Shown here: positions 45,082 to 54,607 of the stretch, in pieces
Numbering within the stretch: the first letter of the stretch is position 1
Layout: each line of letters starts with the position of its first letter
Assembly (NCBI GenBank): GCA_007694165.1
Contig: RECE01000251.1
Coordinates: forward strand, 1-54,661
DNA: 54,661 nt
From: Bacteroidota bacterium
GTDB taxonomy: Bacteria > Bacteroidota > Bacteroidia > Bacteroidales > UBA7960
Reading direction: 5' to 3'
Notes under the pieces: generated by a model
Told to the model about the DNA's origin: nothing
Databases searched by the model: none
Seen by the model: the letters and a program-made list of their open reading frames with translations, nothing else
Position numbers and translations under genes: made by a program

Positions 45082-45126
45082 AAAACATTTTGCAGCTTAT
45101 CGAAAAAACACACCAAAATCAGAATC

Positions 45127-45888
45127 ATGGATATTTTGAAACACAATGAAGCAGCATGGGACCATTATGTTAACAAAGGCAACCGATGGACCCTTCCTGT
45201 TTCAGAAACAGAGATAGTAGAGGCACGCAAAGGAAACTGGAACATTGTTTTAACCCCTCTGAAGCCGGTTCCTCATAACTGGTTCCCTTCATTGAAAAAT
45301 CTGAATGTACTCGGACTGGCCAGCGGTGGTGGTCAGCAGGGACCCATTATGGCAGCCCTGGGGGCGAAAGTTACCATTTTCGACAACTCACAAAAACAAT
45401 TGCAGCAGGACCAATTGATCAGCGACCGCTTTAACCTCAGCATAACCACCATTAAAGGAGATATGCGTAATTTGTCGGCACTCCCTGACAATTCATTCGA
45501 CCTGGTATTCAACCCGTGCTCGGTGGTGTTTGTAGACGATGTTAAGCAGGTATGGAAGGAGTGTTTCAGGGTTTTGAAACCTGGAGGTATTCTTATGACA
45601 GGCCTTGTCAATCCGGTGTTGTTTCAGATGATCAACCACAATGGGGAATTTAAGCTGGAATACAAACAACCCTATTCTGACCTGCATTCTATCTCTCCCA
45701 ACGAACGGGAAAAGCTCATCATGGAAAAAGAAGCCATGGAATTCGGTCATAGTTTCACCGATCAGCTGGGAGGAATGCTGCAGGAAGGTTTTGTAATTAC
45801 TGACTTGTTCGAGGACCATGGCAGTCATGAAAAAGGACTAGATGAATTTCTACCCTTATTCATGGCCATCAGAGCTAAAAAACTTTGA
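45127..45888 (+). CDS. Class I SAM-dependent methyltransferase
   Basis: The 253-residue protein has motif I as LNVLGLASGGGQQGPIMAAL, motif II in KVTIFDNSQKQLQQD, the acidic post-motif GDMRNLSALPDNSFDLVFNP and FRVLKPGGILMTGLVNP, a Methyltransf_11-type profile. It is cytoplasmic. The start at 45127 (MDILKHNEAAWDHYV) is fixed by the promoter position. The substrate is unknown; it stands between a divergent phosphodiesterase gene and a threonine aldolase gene on the same strand but with a separate -7 box (TATCTTTG at 45921-45928) before the latter. Confidence 0.85.
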   Translation: MDILKHNEAAWDHYVNKGNRWTLPVSETEIVEARKGNWNIVLTPLKPVPHNWFPSLKNLNVLGLASGGGQQGPIMAALGAKVTIFDNSQKQLQQDQLISDRFNLSITTIKGDMRNLSALPDNSFDLVFNPCSVVFVDDVKQVWKECFRVLKPGGILMTGLVNPVLFQMINHNGEFKLEYKQPYSDLHSISPNEREKLIMEKEAMEFGHSFTDQLGGMLQEGFVITDLFEDHGSHEKGLDEFLPLFMAIRAKKL

Positions 45889-45985
45889 AAAGCCACTCAA
45901 TAACCTCAAGCGGATTTTTGTATCTTTGGCCCCCGGCAAAAGCCAGCAAGGGAATTAATCAATAAAAACACTCCAACTCAACCCC

Positions 45986-47023
45986 ATGAAGCGAAGTTTT
46001 GCAAGCGACAACAATGCACCGGTTCATCCCGATATAATGCAAGCCATTATCAATGCCAACAATGATGATTTTGTATCGTATGGCGATGACCCTTACACCC
46101 TGAAGGCAAAGAATATATTCAACAAAAAATTCGGTGTCGATGTAGAAGTCTTTTTTGTTTGTACGGGCACCGGGGCCAATGTATCTGCCATCAGCCATCT
46201 GATAAAGCCCTGGCAAACCGTAATAGCCGCTTCCACAGCACATATCCACCATGATGAATGTGGCGCACCCGAAAAATATACCGGCAGCAAACTCCATACG
46301 GTCAACTCACTGGATGGAAAGTTAACAGTATCTCAACTGAAACCCTTTTTGCATTCGGTGGGCTTTGAACACCATGCTCAGCCCGGAATCATCTCCATCA
46401 CGCAGTCTACAGAACTGGGGATGGTGTATACTCCTGAAGAAATTGAAGAGATAGCCCGCTTTGCCAACCAGAATGACATGTACCTGCACCTCGATGGTGC
46501 CCGTATTGCCAATGCATTGACTTCGCTCAATATATCCCTGGAAGAGATGATTACCCATACCGGGGTAGATGTAATGTCGTTTGGAGCCACCAAAAACGGA
46601 CTTCTTATGGGAGAAGCCGTTGTATTCCTCAACCCCGAACTGGCCAGAGGTTTTCAGTATGTGCGCAAACAATCCATGCAGCTCGTTTCAAAAATGCGCT
46701 ATGTGTCAGCCCAGTTTATTGCTCATTTTCAGGATGATTTGTGGCTGAAAACGGCTACCCATGCCAACCAGATGGCCAGATTGCTTGCAGAGAAAATCAG
46801 GCATATCCCCCAGGTCAAGCTTACCATGCCTGTGCAGACCAATGCTGTATTTGCTGCCATTCCCAAAGAAATCATTCAACCTTTGCAGGAAAAGTATTAT
46901 TTCTATGTGTGGAATCCCGAAATGGGAGAAGTACGTTGGATGACCCATTTCAACACCACAGAAGAGGATATTGAAGATTTTGTAAAATGTATTGAGGATT
47001 TGCTGGAAACCTCCAACAAATAA
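45986..47023 (+). CDS. ltaE: Low-specificity L-threonine aldolase
   Basis: The 345-residue protein is a PLP fold type I enzyme: RSFASDNNAPVHPDIMQAI, FVCTGTGANVSAISHLI, STAHIHHDECGAPEKYTG, the aspartate in LHLDGARIANAL that holds the PLP nitrogen, and MSFGATKNGLLMGEAVVF with the PLP-binding lysine. This is the pattern of threonine aldolases (beta-eliminating lyase family), which split threonine or allo-threonine to glycine and acetaldehyde. A hairpin terminator follows directly after the stop codon. The promoter box TATCTTTG is at 45921-45928. Confidence 0.88.
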   Translation: MKRSFASDNNAPVHPDIMQAIINANNDDFVSYGDDPYTLKAKNIFNKKFGVDVEVFFVCTGTGANVSAISHLIKPWQTVIAASTAHIHHDECGAPEKYTGSKLHTVNSLDGKLTVSQLKPFLHSVGFEHHAQPGIISITQSTELGMVYTPEEIEEIARFANQNDMYLHLDGARIANALTSLNISLEEMITHTGVDVMSFGATKNGLLMGEAVVFLNPELARGFQYVRKQSMQLVSKMRYVSAQFIAHFQDDLWLKTATHANQMARLLAEKIRHIPQVKLTMPVQTNAVFAAIPKEIIQPLQEKYYFYVWNPEMGEVRWMTHFNTTEEDIEDFVKCIEDLLETSNK

Positions 47024-47067
47024 AAAAAGGCTGCAAATCGGGAGTTTCCCTGCTCTGCAGCCTTTTT
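47024..47067. terminator. Bidirectional intrinsic terminator
   Basis: AAAAAGGCTGCA and TGCAGCCTTTTT form a stem with A and T runs on both sides, between the convergent threonine aldolase and protease genes. It can act in both directions. Confidence 0.85.
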
Positions 47068-47091
47068 ACAGACATCATCTGTTCCAGAGGA

Positions 47092-50000
47092 TTACCTTTT
47101 GACCATGAACATTTTTACTGCTACTCCTGCAGGTGTATCAATGGAAATCACATATATTCCTTCAGTAAAATCCTCGGTATTGAGTATATACAACTGTTTC
47201 CCGACGTTTCTCTCCAGAATCAGTCTTCCGTTCAAATCGGTTACGGTCACCTTTTGAATGGTCAGTTCCGAATTGATATTTACATGGTCGCTGGCCGGGT
47301 TTGGATAAATGGTTATACTCCGGGTAATCAGTTCGCCTATGGAGCTTACAGACTGAAACCATCCCTTTAGGGTAATATCCTCCGCAGGCATCACATAGGT
47401 AAAGGAAGCTTCCTCCGACAAGACAACGCCCTGATCATCTTCCCAATGCAAAAAGATATAGTCCTCATAGGGCACAGCCAGTAATTCTACTTCATCGCCT
47501 TCCTTGTACATTCCTTCTCCCTGGATAATCCCGCCATTCTCAGGCATCGATTCAAGGGTGAGTTCAAACAATGGAATCTCCGTAAATACAGCATGCACGT
47601 GCTTGTGCTCATCCATGGATACTTGAATAATCGCCTCATTACCTTCGACATCACCACTCCAGCCCTCAAACAACCAACCTTCAGCAGGGACTGCCTCCAG
47701 GGTAATAGTGGCTCCATGCTGAAACAACAGTGTTTCGGCATACAAAAGGTCATCGACAAACACCTCGCCATCGCCCTCGACAGAAAGGGCGAACTCATAA
47801 TGGTTAATCGCGAAGAAAGCTGTAACATCCATATCCCCCGTTACATTTACATCTTGGCGTGGATTCTGGACACTTTCATCGCTCCACTGATCGAAATGGT
47901 AGCCCATATCGGGGATGGCAGTTACGGGTGTTGCATTGTATCCGTGGGATACGATCTGCACAGAATCGCCCTCCAGAGTTCCATGTTCTCCGGAAAAATA
48001 ATTCAACGAGTAGTTGATGAGGTCAAAATTTGCCGTAAGAGTTGCGTTACTTTCAGGCATTATGTACTCAAAATCCGGCAGGGTGCTTATCACTTGCTGA
48101 GTCTCATCTGTCCAGCTGACAAATTCATAGCCCGTATTTGGAGCTGCTGTAATAGTTATAGTTGTGCCTTCCTCATAAATCCCCCCGCCACTGGTAGTGC
48201 CGGAGTTGGCAGGACTGGTATTGAGAGAAAGGAAAAACATCCCCTCCTGTGCAAAAACCACATCTACTGTAACCGGTTGATCTTCCACTGTAAAAGTCAA
48301 TCCTGTCATTGGGAAAAAATACTCCGCATGAGCGTCAAAGGTATAGTTTCCGGGGAACAGTTCAATCACTACTTCGCCATTGGTATCGGCCGGAAGCGAG
48401 GCAGATCCCAGTTGTATCCATGCGTTCTCAATAGGCACTCCCTGCCCGTTATGGATGTCAAAAGTAACCGGGTTTGCAGGTTCTGGAGAATCAGCCTCAA
48501 ATGCAAGGTGAAGGTTAGGTCTTAACTGGCTGGTATTGTTGAACGTCGGAACCGCCTGGGTATCACTGAATCCGAATGCGGTGCGATTGGCGCCTACATT
48601 GGTGCTTGCTACACGATAGTAGTCAGAAGTCCAGATATGCAGTAACCCCCATACTATTTCAATGAGCAGATTGCTCTCTCCATCATATTCAAAAGACTCG
48701 ATGTCAAAATGATGCCATCCGGTAACCGAGGGCATCTGGTGCGATGAAACCTCAAAAACAACCTGGGCATTGCTTGTATTGACAAAACTGCTCAGGGTGC
48801 TTTGTTCCACTTGCATCATCCGGATAACAAAATTGGGCAGGTTGTTATGCTGGGTGCTGGCCTGTATAATGTCAAAGCCAATCTCCGTGATGGTCTTTTC
48901 ACCCGCCCCAAGCTCTTCAGCGGTATAAATCATCTGAGAACGATTGGCCTTGTAATAGTTGTAAAAGGGATATTGCACCGATGGACTGGTGCCATCGCCG
49001 ATTTGCAGCTCTGGCACCTGACCGATAAAGAGAAACTGTTCAGATTCTACAAGGTGATTGTCCTGGACAGAGAACAGAAGGTCAACCATGGTGCCGGGAA
49101 TGACAGATGCATGGGCCTGAACAGGGAAAACAGCATCCACATATCCGGCTGAGGGAATAATTCCTGGCTCCACTATGGATTCCAGTATCGTAAAATAAGG
49201 ATTGCCGGCCTCAAGACTGGCAATGGGAGCCATGGCGGCTGCCCCGCCAGAATTGGTGATGCGAACCACCAGATCTGCAGTCTCACCGGGATCGAGTCTT
49301 CCATTGCTGTCACCTTCTGTATTATCATCAACCATCAACGAGCCAATTGTCAATACAGGAGAATAAATCTTCAATGAGAAATAAGAATTCCAGGAAATCA
49401 ATTCCTGCTGGTCATCCTCTCCGGTTATCTGCAATGAAAACAAAACAGTATGATCATCAGGTATTTGTTCTTCTACCACAAAAGTAAAAGCACCTTCAAT
49501 TACACCTGTCGTATCCTCTTCAATGGTTCCCCAGGCATGCTCACTCTGAAGGATTGTAACAAACTCACTTTCTGTGGTCAGAACTGCATTCACATTAGCC
49601 GCACTTTCAACCCCTACATTTTTTAATCCAATAGTAAGCAGGATGGTTTCTCCATAATCTGCCTGGTTATTGTTGTTTCCGGCACTATCGTCAATTTCAT
49701 AATGGTCGAATACCACGTAAGGTCCATCGGGAGGAATCACCTGGATATCATCGTTGATATAGGTTACCTTGTTGAAACCCGTAATCGTAAGAGTAAAAGA
49801 AGCAGGCTGATTCACCGAATCATCAAAGTCTATATTGACCACACCATCTTCCACTACTCCTGTTCCAATAATTACCACTTCCTCCGCAATGGGATCAAAC
49901 CACGAGAGTGCTGCGAAGGCACCGTTGGCATCAGGAGCATTCACCTGGAAAGAGTCATTGCCAATAAGGATTACTGGATTGTAGTTTGCCGCTATCACCT

Positions 50001-51780
50001 GGGGAGTGCCTGTTCTTACCCTGAGGGTAGGATCCCCAAAAAGAATCCATGTTTGATGGGTGTTGATTCCTGTGGCACCGTGTGCTGAAATCATGGCCAT
50101 GCTACCGTTAATGGAGAGGCCGCCGAAGGTTCTCTGGTAAGTATTGATGTTGGGATAAATACTTTGTTCGGCCAGCAGGGTCACCATTTCGTCCTGTCCG
50201 GTCATTGGGGGCTGCCAGGGCTGGTTGATGGTGGAAGCCATCATGCCGATAGCGCCTGAGGGTTGTCCGTTATGTGTGGCGCGAAGCCAGGCTTCAGCAA
50301 AGCAGAAGGTATTGACAAAGGCACCATTTACGCAGGCCACAGACCAGATAAAGGGCAATTTACCCACGTTGGTAAGCTGATTCACATGGCTGATACTGTA
50401 TCCGGCTACACTCCAGCCGGTAACCGAACCGTGGTTACAAAAGTTGACAATTCCCACACCTTCGTTGAAATCGCCCGACATCTGCGTGGCATTGGTGTTG
50501 GGAATTCCGGGTACATTGCCATCGTATCTTTTCAATACCTGGGTGTAAGTATAGTTGAGCAATGTATCGCGGATAAAGTCCATGTGCTGGTAGTCGTTTT
50601 CGCCATTGTGGCCCCCGCCGGTACCTTCATTGCGGGCAATGCCCATACCTTTGTCCAGCCAGGTATCGCTCTCATTAATGTCGCGTTCGTATTCGATCAT
50701 TCGCTGCACCTGTGTTTCCACGTGGCCCACATTCTCGGCCGAGAAGCGACCCACAAAGATGTCGTTGTAGCTGTTATTGCCAACCAGAAAACCAAAAAAA
50801 TTGTCACTCTGTCCACCACTGGCCTGCCCCACTGGCATCTGCGTGGGAGCATCACCTACCAGCAAAAGGTGCGCAAAGTCGGGATTATCATTGTAGTAGT
50901 TTGTCACGAAACTCTTAATCCCGGCGGCGGTGTTGCCGGCCGCTGTTCGCGATACAATCTCTGTTCTGCGGCCGGTCTGTCTTTTCCAGTCCACAAAGGG
51001 TTGCATGGCATCCATAAAATCGTCATAGGCAATAATGAGCAAACTGCCCTCTTCGCCTTCCAGCACCTGGTAGTTTTTGCCGGCTGCTTCCATGTTGATG
51101 AAAAAGCGGTTGTAAATCTGTCCAAACTCACGCTCAACAACCACCTGTTCGCGTCTGCGCTCGAAGGCGTCGCGTCCGGGCTCAGTGGTAGTGCTTACCT
51201 CCAGCACAATGTCGGTATACACGCGCAGGGTTTGGCTTACAGGGTTGTATTGCAGAGGAAATACGGTAACAGTTTGCCCCCGGAAGTCGCGCATGATAAA
51301 GGGTTCTTCAAGCCGGGCAAGCTCACCAGGCCAGAATGCGTCTTCGTTGTAGGCTTCACCATACTCAAAAGGCACATCTTCGGGCCTTATGTCGCGGGTA
51401 AAATGGCCCCTGGAAGGAGCTACTGCAATATTGGAATATTCTTCGTATTTGTAACTGATGATTTTTATATCCATCTCATACAAATCGGGAATAACAATGC
51501 TGGTATAAAGTTTGCCGAGGTCGGGCATCCCTTTTTCGGTGATCAGAACCCCGCTTTCCAGCGAAAGAATGTTCTCAGTGCCGCGTGGAGTGCGGATGTT
51601 TTGCTGGTAATACCCATCCAGTGAAAACTGAATGCGGGTAGTCTCAATATTACTTTCCAAAAGGCGTATGCCTGCCTCGGTGGGATCACTGCTATGAACG
51701 CCCACCCAGTTCTTCTGTGCCATGGACATGTGTAACATTCCCAGAAATACAATCAAAAATGCTGTGGTAATTTTCCTCAT
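47092..51780 (-). CDS. Secreted C25 (gingipain-type) cysteine peptidase with T9SS sorting domain
   Basis: ATG 51780 starts a 1562-residue protein with a signal peptide (FLIVFLGMLHMSMAQ). The catalytic pair is visible as H450 in FCNHGSVTGW and C483 in SVACVNGAF; the 33-residue spacing is the same as I recall for gingipain RgpB (H211 and C244). After the peptidase come immunoglobulin-like or CARDB-like domains (DNTEGDSNGRLDPGETADL), then three or more InlB/Flg_new-like repeats (GYEFVSWTDETQ and similar, ending in LTANF, VTAFFA, VHAVF) and a C-terminal sorting domain (SITIYPNPASDHVNI, FTEGIYVISI, KMFMVKR). It is exported by the type IX system and anchored or released outside. A further in-frame ATG at 51882 has no signal peptide. 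Confidence 0.92.
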   Translation of the reverse strand: MRKITTAFLIVFLGMLHMSMAQKNWVGVHSSDPTEAGIRLLESNIETTRIQFSLDGYYQQNIRTPRGTENILSLESGVLITEKGMPDLGKLYTSIVIPDLYEMDIKIISYKYEEYSNIAVAPSRGHFTRDIRPEDVPFEYGEAYNEDAFWPGELARLEEPFIMRDFRGQTVTVFPLQYNPVSQTLRVYTDIVLEVSTTTEPGRDAFERRREQVVVEREFGQIYNRFFINMEAAGKNYQVLEGEEGSLLIIAYDDFMDAMQPFVDWKRQTGRRTEIVSRTAAGNTAAGIKSFVTNYYNDNPDFAHLLLVGDAPTQMPVGQASGGQSDNFFGFLVGNNSYNDIFVGRFSAENVGHVETQVQRMIEYERDINESDTWLDKGMGIARNEGTGGGHNGENDYQHMDFIRDTLLNYTYTQVLKRYDGNVPGIPNTNATQMSGDFNEGVGIVNFCNHGSVTGWSVAGYSISHVNQLTNVGKLPFIWSVACVNGAFVNTFCFAEAWLRATHNGQPSGAIGMMASTINQPWQPPMTGQDEMVTLLAEQSIYPNINTYQRTFGGLSINGSMAMISAHGATGINTHQTWILFGDPTLRVRTGTPQVIAANYNPVILIGNDSFQVNAPDANGAFAALSWFDPIAEEVVIIGTGVVEDGVVNIDFDDSVNQPASFTLTITGFNKVTYINDDIQVIPPDGPYVVFDHYEIDDSAGNNNNQADYGETILLTIGLKNVGVESAANVNAVLTTESEFVTILQSEHAWGTIEEDTTGVIEGAFTFVVEEQIPDDHTVLFSLQITGEDDQQELISWNSYFSLKIYSPVLTIGSLMVDDNTEGDSNGRLDPGETADLVVRITNSGGAAAMAPIASLEAGNPYFTILESIVEPGIIPSAGYVDAVFPVQAHASVIPGTMVDLLFSVQDNHLVESEQFLFIGQVPELQIGDGTSPSVQYPFYNYYKANRSQMIYTAEELGAGEKTITEIGFDIIQASTQHNNLPNFVIRMMQVEQSTLSSFVNTSNAQVVFEVSSHQMPSVTGWHHFDIESFEYDGESNLLIEIVWGLLHIWTSDYYRVASTNVGANRTAFGFSDTQAVPTFNNTSQLRPNLHLAFEADSPEPANPVTFDIHNGQGVPIENAWIQLGSASLPADTNGEVVIELFPGNYTFDAHAEYFFPMTGLTFTVEDQPVTVDVVFAQEGMFFLSLNTSPANSGTTSGGGIYEEGTTITITAAPNTGYEFVSWTDETQQVISTLPDFEYIMPESNATLTANFDLINYSLNYFSGEHGTLEGDSVQIVSHGYNATPVTAIPDMGYHFDQWSDESVQNPRQDVNVTGDMDVTAFFAINHYEFALSVEGDGEVFVDDLLYAETLLFQHGATITLEAVPAEGWLFEGWSGDVEGNEAIIQVSMDEHKHVHAVFTEIPLFELTLESMPENGGIIQGEGMYKEGDEVELLAVPYEDYIFLHWEDDQGVVLSEEASFTYVMPAEDITLKGWFQSVSSIGELITRSITIYPNPASDHVNINSELTIQKVTVTDLNGRLILERNVGKQLYILNTEDFTEGIYVISIDTPAGVAVKMFMVKR

Positions 51781-51960
51781 GTTGTGTTTTGTTAAATTTT
51801 CATTTTGGTTTATCTGACAATCAGCTGGATAAAAGCATCCATTAACAATAGTTAGCAAAAATATAAATTTTCGCCATATCAATGGAACAAATATTCAATT
51901 CTCTGAAAATTTCAAAAAAAAATGCTTGAAAATTTTGTTGGGGAAAATACCCAATAAATA

Positions 51961-52184
51961 GGGCCTGCTGAAAAAGTTTTTAGTGCATCAGATGCAAGGC
52001 GACAAGGCGAAGCTGTATAGGCATACTGCGAGCTGAAGACAACGAAGCAGATGATGTAATAAAAACTAACGATTTGGGAATGCAAAGTTTTTACCAAGAA
52101 CGAGTTTAAATCATTGCATTAAGGGTCTGAAATTGCAAGTTAATTGATTGGATGACATTTAGTTGAGTGTTTTTCAGCAGGCCC
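51961..52184. mobile_element. MITE-like nonautonomous element with 15-base inverted ends
   Basis: GGGCCTGCTGAAAAA at 51961-51975 is repeated in inverted form at 52170-52184, and both ends are flanked by TA, the likely target duplication. The internal 190 bases, with AAGGCGACAAGGCGAAGC, have no transposase frame. The ends resemble those of IS families that I recall with GGxCTGCTGAAAA termini. It lies between the promoter side of the protease gene and the end of rtcB. Confidence 0.7.
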
Positions 52185-52206
52185 TAAAGAAACACAAAAA
52201 GTAAGA

Positions 52207-53379
52207 CTACCCTTTTACTACCGCCAGCGGAGTAAGGCGGTGTACAATGTCCACCAGATCTTTCTGGTTGTTCATCACCACATCGATGTTTTTGTAGGCA
52301 CTGGTGGCCTCGTCCAGGTCTTTTTGGGTTCTGATGGCATGGATGATCCCTTTTTCATTGAGCTTTTTGATCTCTTCTTTCAGGTTTAAAGAGCGCTGGG
52401 CCTGCTTTCGCCCCATCACCCTTCCTGCACCATGAGAGCAGCTGTTGAAACTTTCGGGATTTCCTTTTCCTTTTACAATAAAACTTTCCGTTCCCTGGCT
52501 TCCCGGGATAATTCCAAAGGTTCCATCTGTTGCCAGAGTAGCCCCTTTGCGGTGTACCACCAGGTCCTTTCCGTAATGGGATTCTACGGCTGCATAATTG
52601 TGGGCAATGTTGATCATGGGAAAGGCGTTAAATTTGCCTTTACAATGCTGCTCAAAAACATCGGTGATTCTCTTCATCATCAGCTTTCGGTTGGCAAAGG
52701 CGAAATCCACACAATATTGCATTTCCCTGAGGTAGGTCTGTCCTTCAACCGAATCGAAAGGGAGCCAGGCAAGCTGTGCGGAACGGGGTATGGGGCTTTT
52801 CCACTTTTCATTCAGTTCTGTTGCCAGCCTGTTGTAGTGATCTGCCACCTGTTTGCCAATGTTTCGGCTGCCCGAGTGAATCATGATCCAGATATGATTG
52901 TTTTCATCTTTCTGGATTTCAATAAAGTGGTTGCCCCCTCCAAGGGTGCCTACCTGGAATTGAGCTTTATCATATTCCCTGGTCACAATGGGGTTCAGGA
53001 TTGGGTCAACCTCGCGTTGGGGCATATTCTCAGAACCCTGTGCGCTTTGATGATGCTTAAATCCCAGGGGAACAAGCTCTCTGATACCGGTCATGATATC
53101 CTTCAGGACAGGGTATGAAATATGCTCAAGGGTAGTTTTTACGGCACACATCCCACATCCAATATCCACTCCTACAGCGTTGGGGATGATGACATTATCA
53201 AGGGCGGCAACCCCGCCGATGGGCATTCCGAAGCCCTGATGACAATCGGGCATAAGGGCTATATGGTTGTGTGCAAACGGAAGATTGGCAAGGTTACGTG
53301 CCTGGGCAAGTGCACCTTCCTCAATATCGGAAAGCCACATTTTTATGGGAATACGTTCAGTTTTAATTTCCTTTAACAT
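52207..53379 (-). CDS. rtcB: RtcB family RNA ligase
   Basis: The ATG at 53379 gives a 390-residue protein; a longer in-frame start at 53403 adds a hydrophobic lead that is not typical. MPDCHQGFGMPIGGVAAL, GVDIGCGMCAVKT with the metal-binding cysteine and aspartate, LGGGNHFIEIQ, IHSGSRNIGKQV and HGAGRVMGRKQA with the guanylylated histidine are all RtcB hallmarks. The enzyme joins RNA 2',3'-cyclic phosphate ends to 5'-OH ends with GTP and manganese. It is shorter than the E. coli archetype only at the N-terminus. A MITE-like element ends 22 bases after its stop codon. Confidence 0.95.
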   Translation of the reverse strand: MLKEIKTERIPIKMWLSDIEEGALAQARNLANLPFAHNHIALMPDCHQGFGMPIGGVAALDNVIIPNAVGVDIGCGMCAVKTTLEHISYPVLKDIMTGIRELVPLGFKHHQSAQGSENMPQREVDPILNPIVTREYDKAQFQVGTLGGGNHFIEIQKDENNHIWIMIHSGSRNIGKQVADHYNRLATELNEKWKSPIPRSAQLAWLPFDSVEGQTYLREMQYCVDFAFANRKLMMKRITDVFEQHCKGKFNAFPMINIAHNYAAVESHYGKDLVVHRKGATLATDGTFGIIPGSQGTESFIVKGKGNPESFNSCSHGAGRVMGRKQAQRSLNLKEEIKKLNEKGIIHAIRTQKDLDEATSAYKNIDVVMNNQKDLVDIVHRLTPLAVVKG

Positions 53380-53427
53380 AATCAATGAGATTGATATACC
53401 CAACTAACAAGTTAAAGGCAGCGAGGT

Positions 53428-54078
53428 TTACATTTTTGCCAGAATTTTCTGATAATCCTCATCAATATCCAGCCCGGCGATTGTATTCTGAATGATTAAG
53501 CCGTCCCTTTCAGGAATATGGGTTTGTGTGAAATTCCAGATAACAGAAATGCCGGCATCAACGGCCTGGTCTACAGCCTGGCGCGCATTTTCAGGGGTGG
53601 AAGCAATCATGGCCATTTTCAGATGCATTTGTTTTACGAAAACGGGGAGTTTATCCATACTCTGCACCTTGATACCTGATATTACTTTACCCACTTTTTC
53701 GGGGTCTATATCAAAGGCAGCCACTATCTTTAATCCGCTTCCTGCAATGGTTTCGTTTCGTAGCAAAGAAGTCCCCAGCTTGCCAATCCCCACCAATAAA
53801 GCCTCTTTAAACTCTCTTACACCCAGCAAGACATCTATACAATCAATCAGGGCGTCTACCTCTACAATATCCTGGATGGATTTTTCACTCCAGTGAGGGC
53901 AATGAGAAAAATCCTCATACACCTTTTCGACAGGAACACCAAGAAACTCAGAAATCATGGAGATGGTAAGATTATGCTTTTGCTTGTACTTCCACAATCT
54001 TAACAAAGGCTGGTAAAGACGAAACCGCTGTATGGTTTCTTCGGGCAGGTTGAGATTATCGGGATTTTGTTTGCTCAT
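53428..54078 (-). CDS. rex: Rex-like redox-sensing transcriptional repressor
   Basis: The 216-residue protein has a winged-helix N-terminus (PEETIQRFRLYQPLLRLWKY, SMISEFLGVPVEKVYEDFS) and a Rossmann domain (EALLVGIGKLGTSLLRNET, KIVAAFDIDPEKVGKVISG, IKVQSMDKLP), with VIWNFTQTHIPERDG near the end. This is the Rex organisation, which senses the NADH/NAD+ ratio. The N-terminal helix-turn-helix departs from the standard Rex sequence and the nucleotide loop is GIGKLG rather than the usual GxGNLG, so it is a divergent member. It is 48 bases upstream of rtcB on the same strand. Confidence 0.8.
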   Translation of the reverse strand: MSKQNPDNLNLPEETIQRFRLYQPLLRLWKYKQKHNLTISMISEFLGVPVEKVYEDFSHCPHWSEKSIQDIVEVDALIDCIDVLLGVREFKEALLVGIGKLGTSLLRNETIAGSGLKIVAAFDIDPEKVGKVISGIKVQSMDKLPVFVKQMHLKMAMIASTPENARQAVDQAVDAGISVIWNFTQTHIPERDGLIIQNTIAGLDIDEDYQKILAKM

Positions 54079-54112
54079 AGATTTTTTATTGGGTAAAAAA
54101 TCCTTATTATTA

Positions 54113-54120
54113 CAAATTTA
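54113..54120 (-). promoter_or_regulatory. -7 box TAAATTTG before the rex-like gene
   Basis: TAAATTTG on the minus strand lies 34 bases before the ATG at 54078. No Rex-type palindrome is obvious around it. The stretch 54121-54382 shows no convincing gene. Confidence 0.55.
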
Positions 54121-54382
54121 ATAACATTGTGATTAGGCTCAAAATGTGTTTAAAAAAACCGGTAGTCATGACTTAGGGAATCAAGACTACCGGAAACCAA
54201 AACCAAAAACACACATGAAGAGAAGGGATTGTTTGAAGAGTGTTGTTAAAAACAACTACAACCGGAATAAGGTGATGAATACATTCATCTTACTTCAAAA
54301 AACCTTTAACTTCGTAAAGAACATTGTATCCGGTTGTGCCAAAGACATTTCAATTCCTGTGCCACAACTCTCAATAAGCTGA

Positions 54383-54607
54383 TTATCTGCATCCTGGCAA
54401 AAACACCCTTTTTTCAAGATTAGCAGCACCTCCAAAACTGTCATCATTCAGGACATCATAGGTGTAACATTTCAGGACAGTGTCATCTTTGATGACACTC
54501 TGAAATCTCTTTGGCTTCAAAAAACCCTGTTTCTTCCAGGTTGTTTGGATGTGAGTAATCCATGGGGTTCCCACAACAGATGATCCTATACCACCGCTGC
54601 GCCTCAT
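54383..54607 (-). CDS. Possible small gene, 74 residues, unidentified
   Basis: ATG 54607 starts MRRSGGIGSSVVGTPWITHI and the frame ends with FLPGCR. I do not recognise the protein. Support comes from the promoter: TAAATTTG at 54616-54623 with a TTG element exactly 20 bases upstream (54644-54646), a textbook Bacteroidota promoter, just eight bases before the ATG. The frame could also be extended upstream to a TTG at 54646, but this codon forms the -33 element. Small size and lack of homologue keep confidence low. Confidence 0.4.
   Translation of the reverse strand: MRRSGGIGSSVVGTPWITHIQTTWKKQGFLKPKRFQSVIKDDTVLKCYTYDVLNDDSFGGAANLEKRVFLPGCR

Noticed and set aside
50263..51624. 453-codon open frame antisense to the C25 protease
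   Set aside because: It is a shadow of the protease reading frame; no start context, promoter or recognisable protein features.
54146..54382. 78-codon plus-strand frame after rex
   Set aside because: Basic, low-information sequence without promoter or domain pattern; not supported as a gene.
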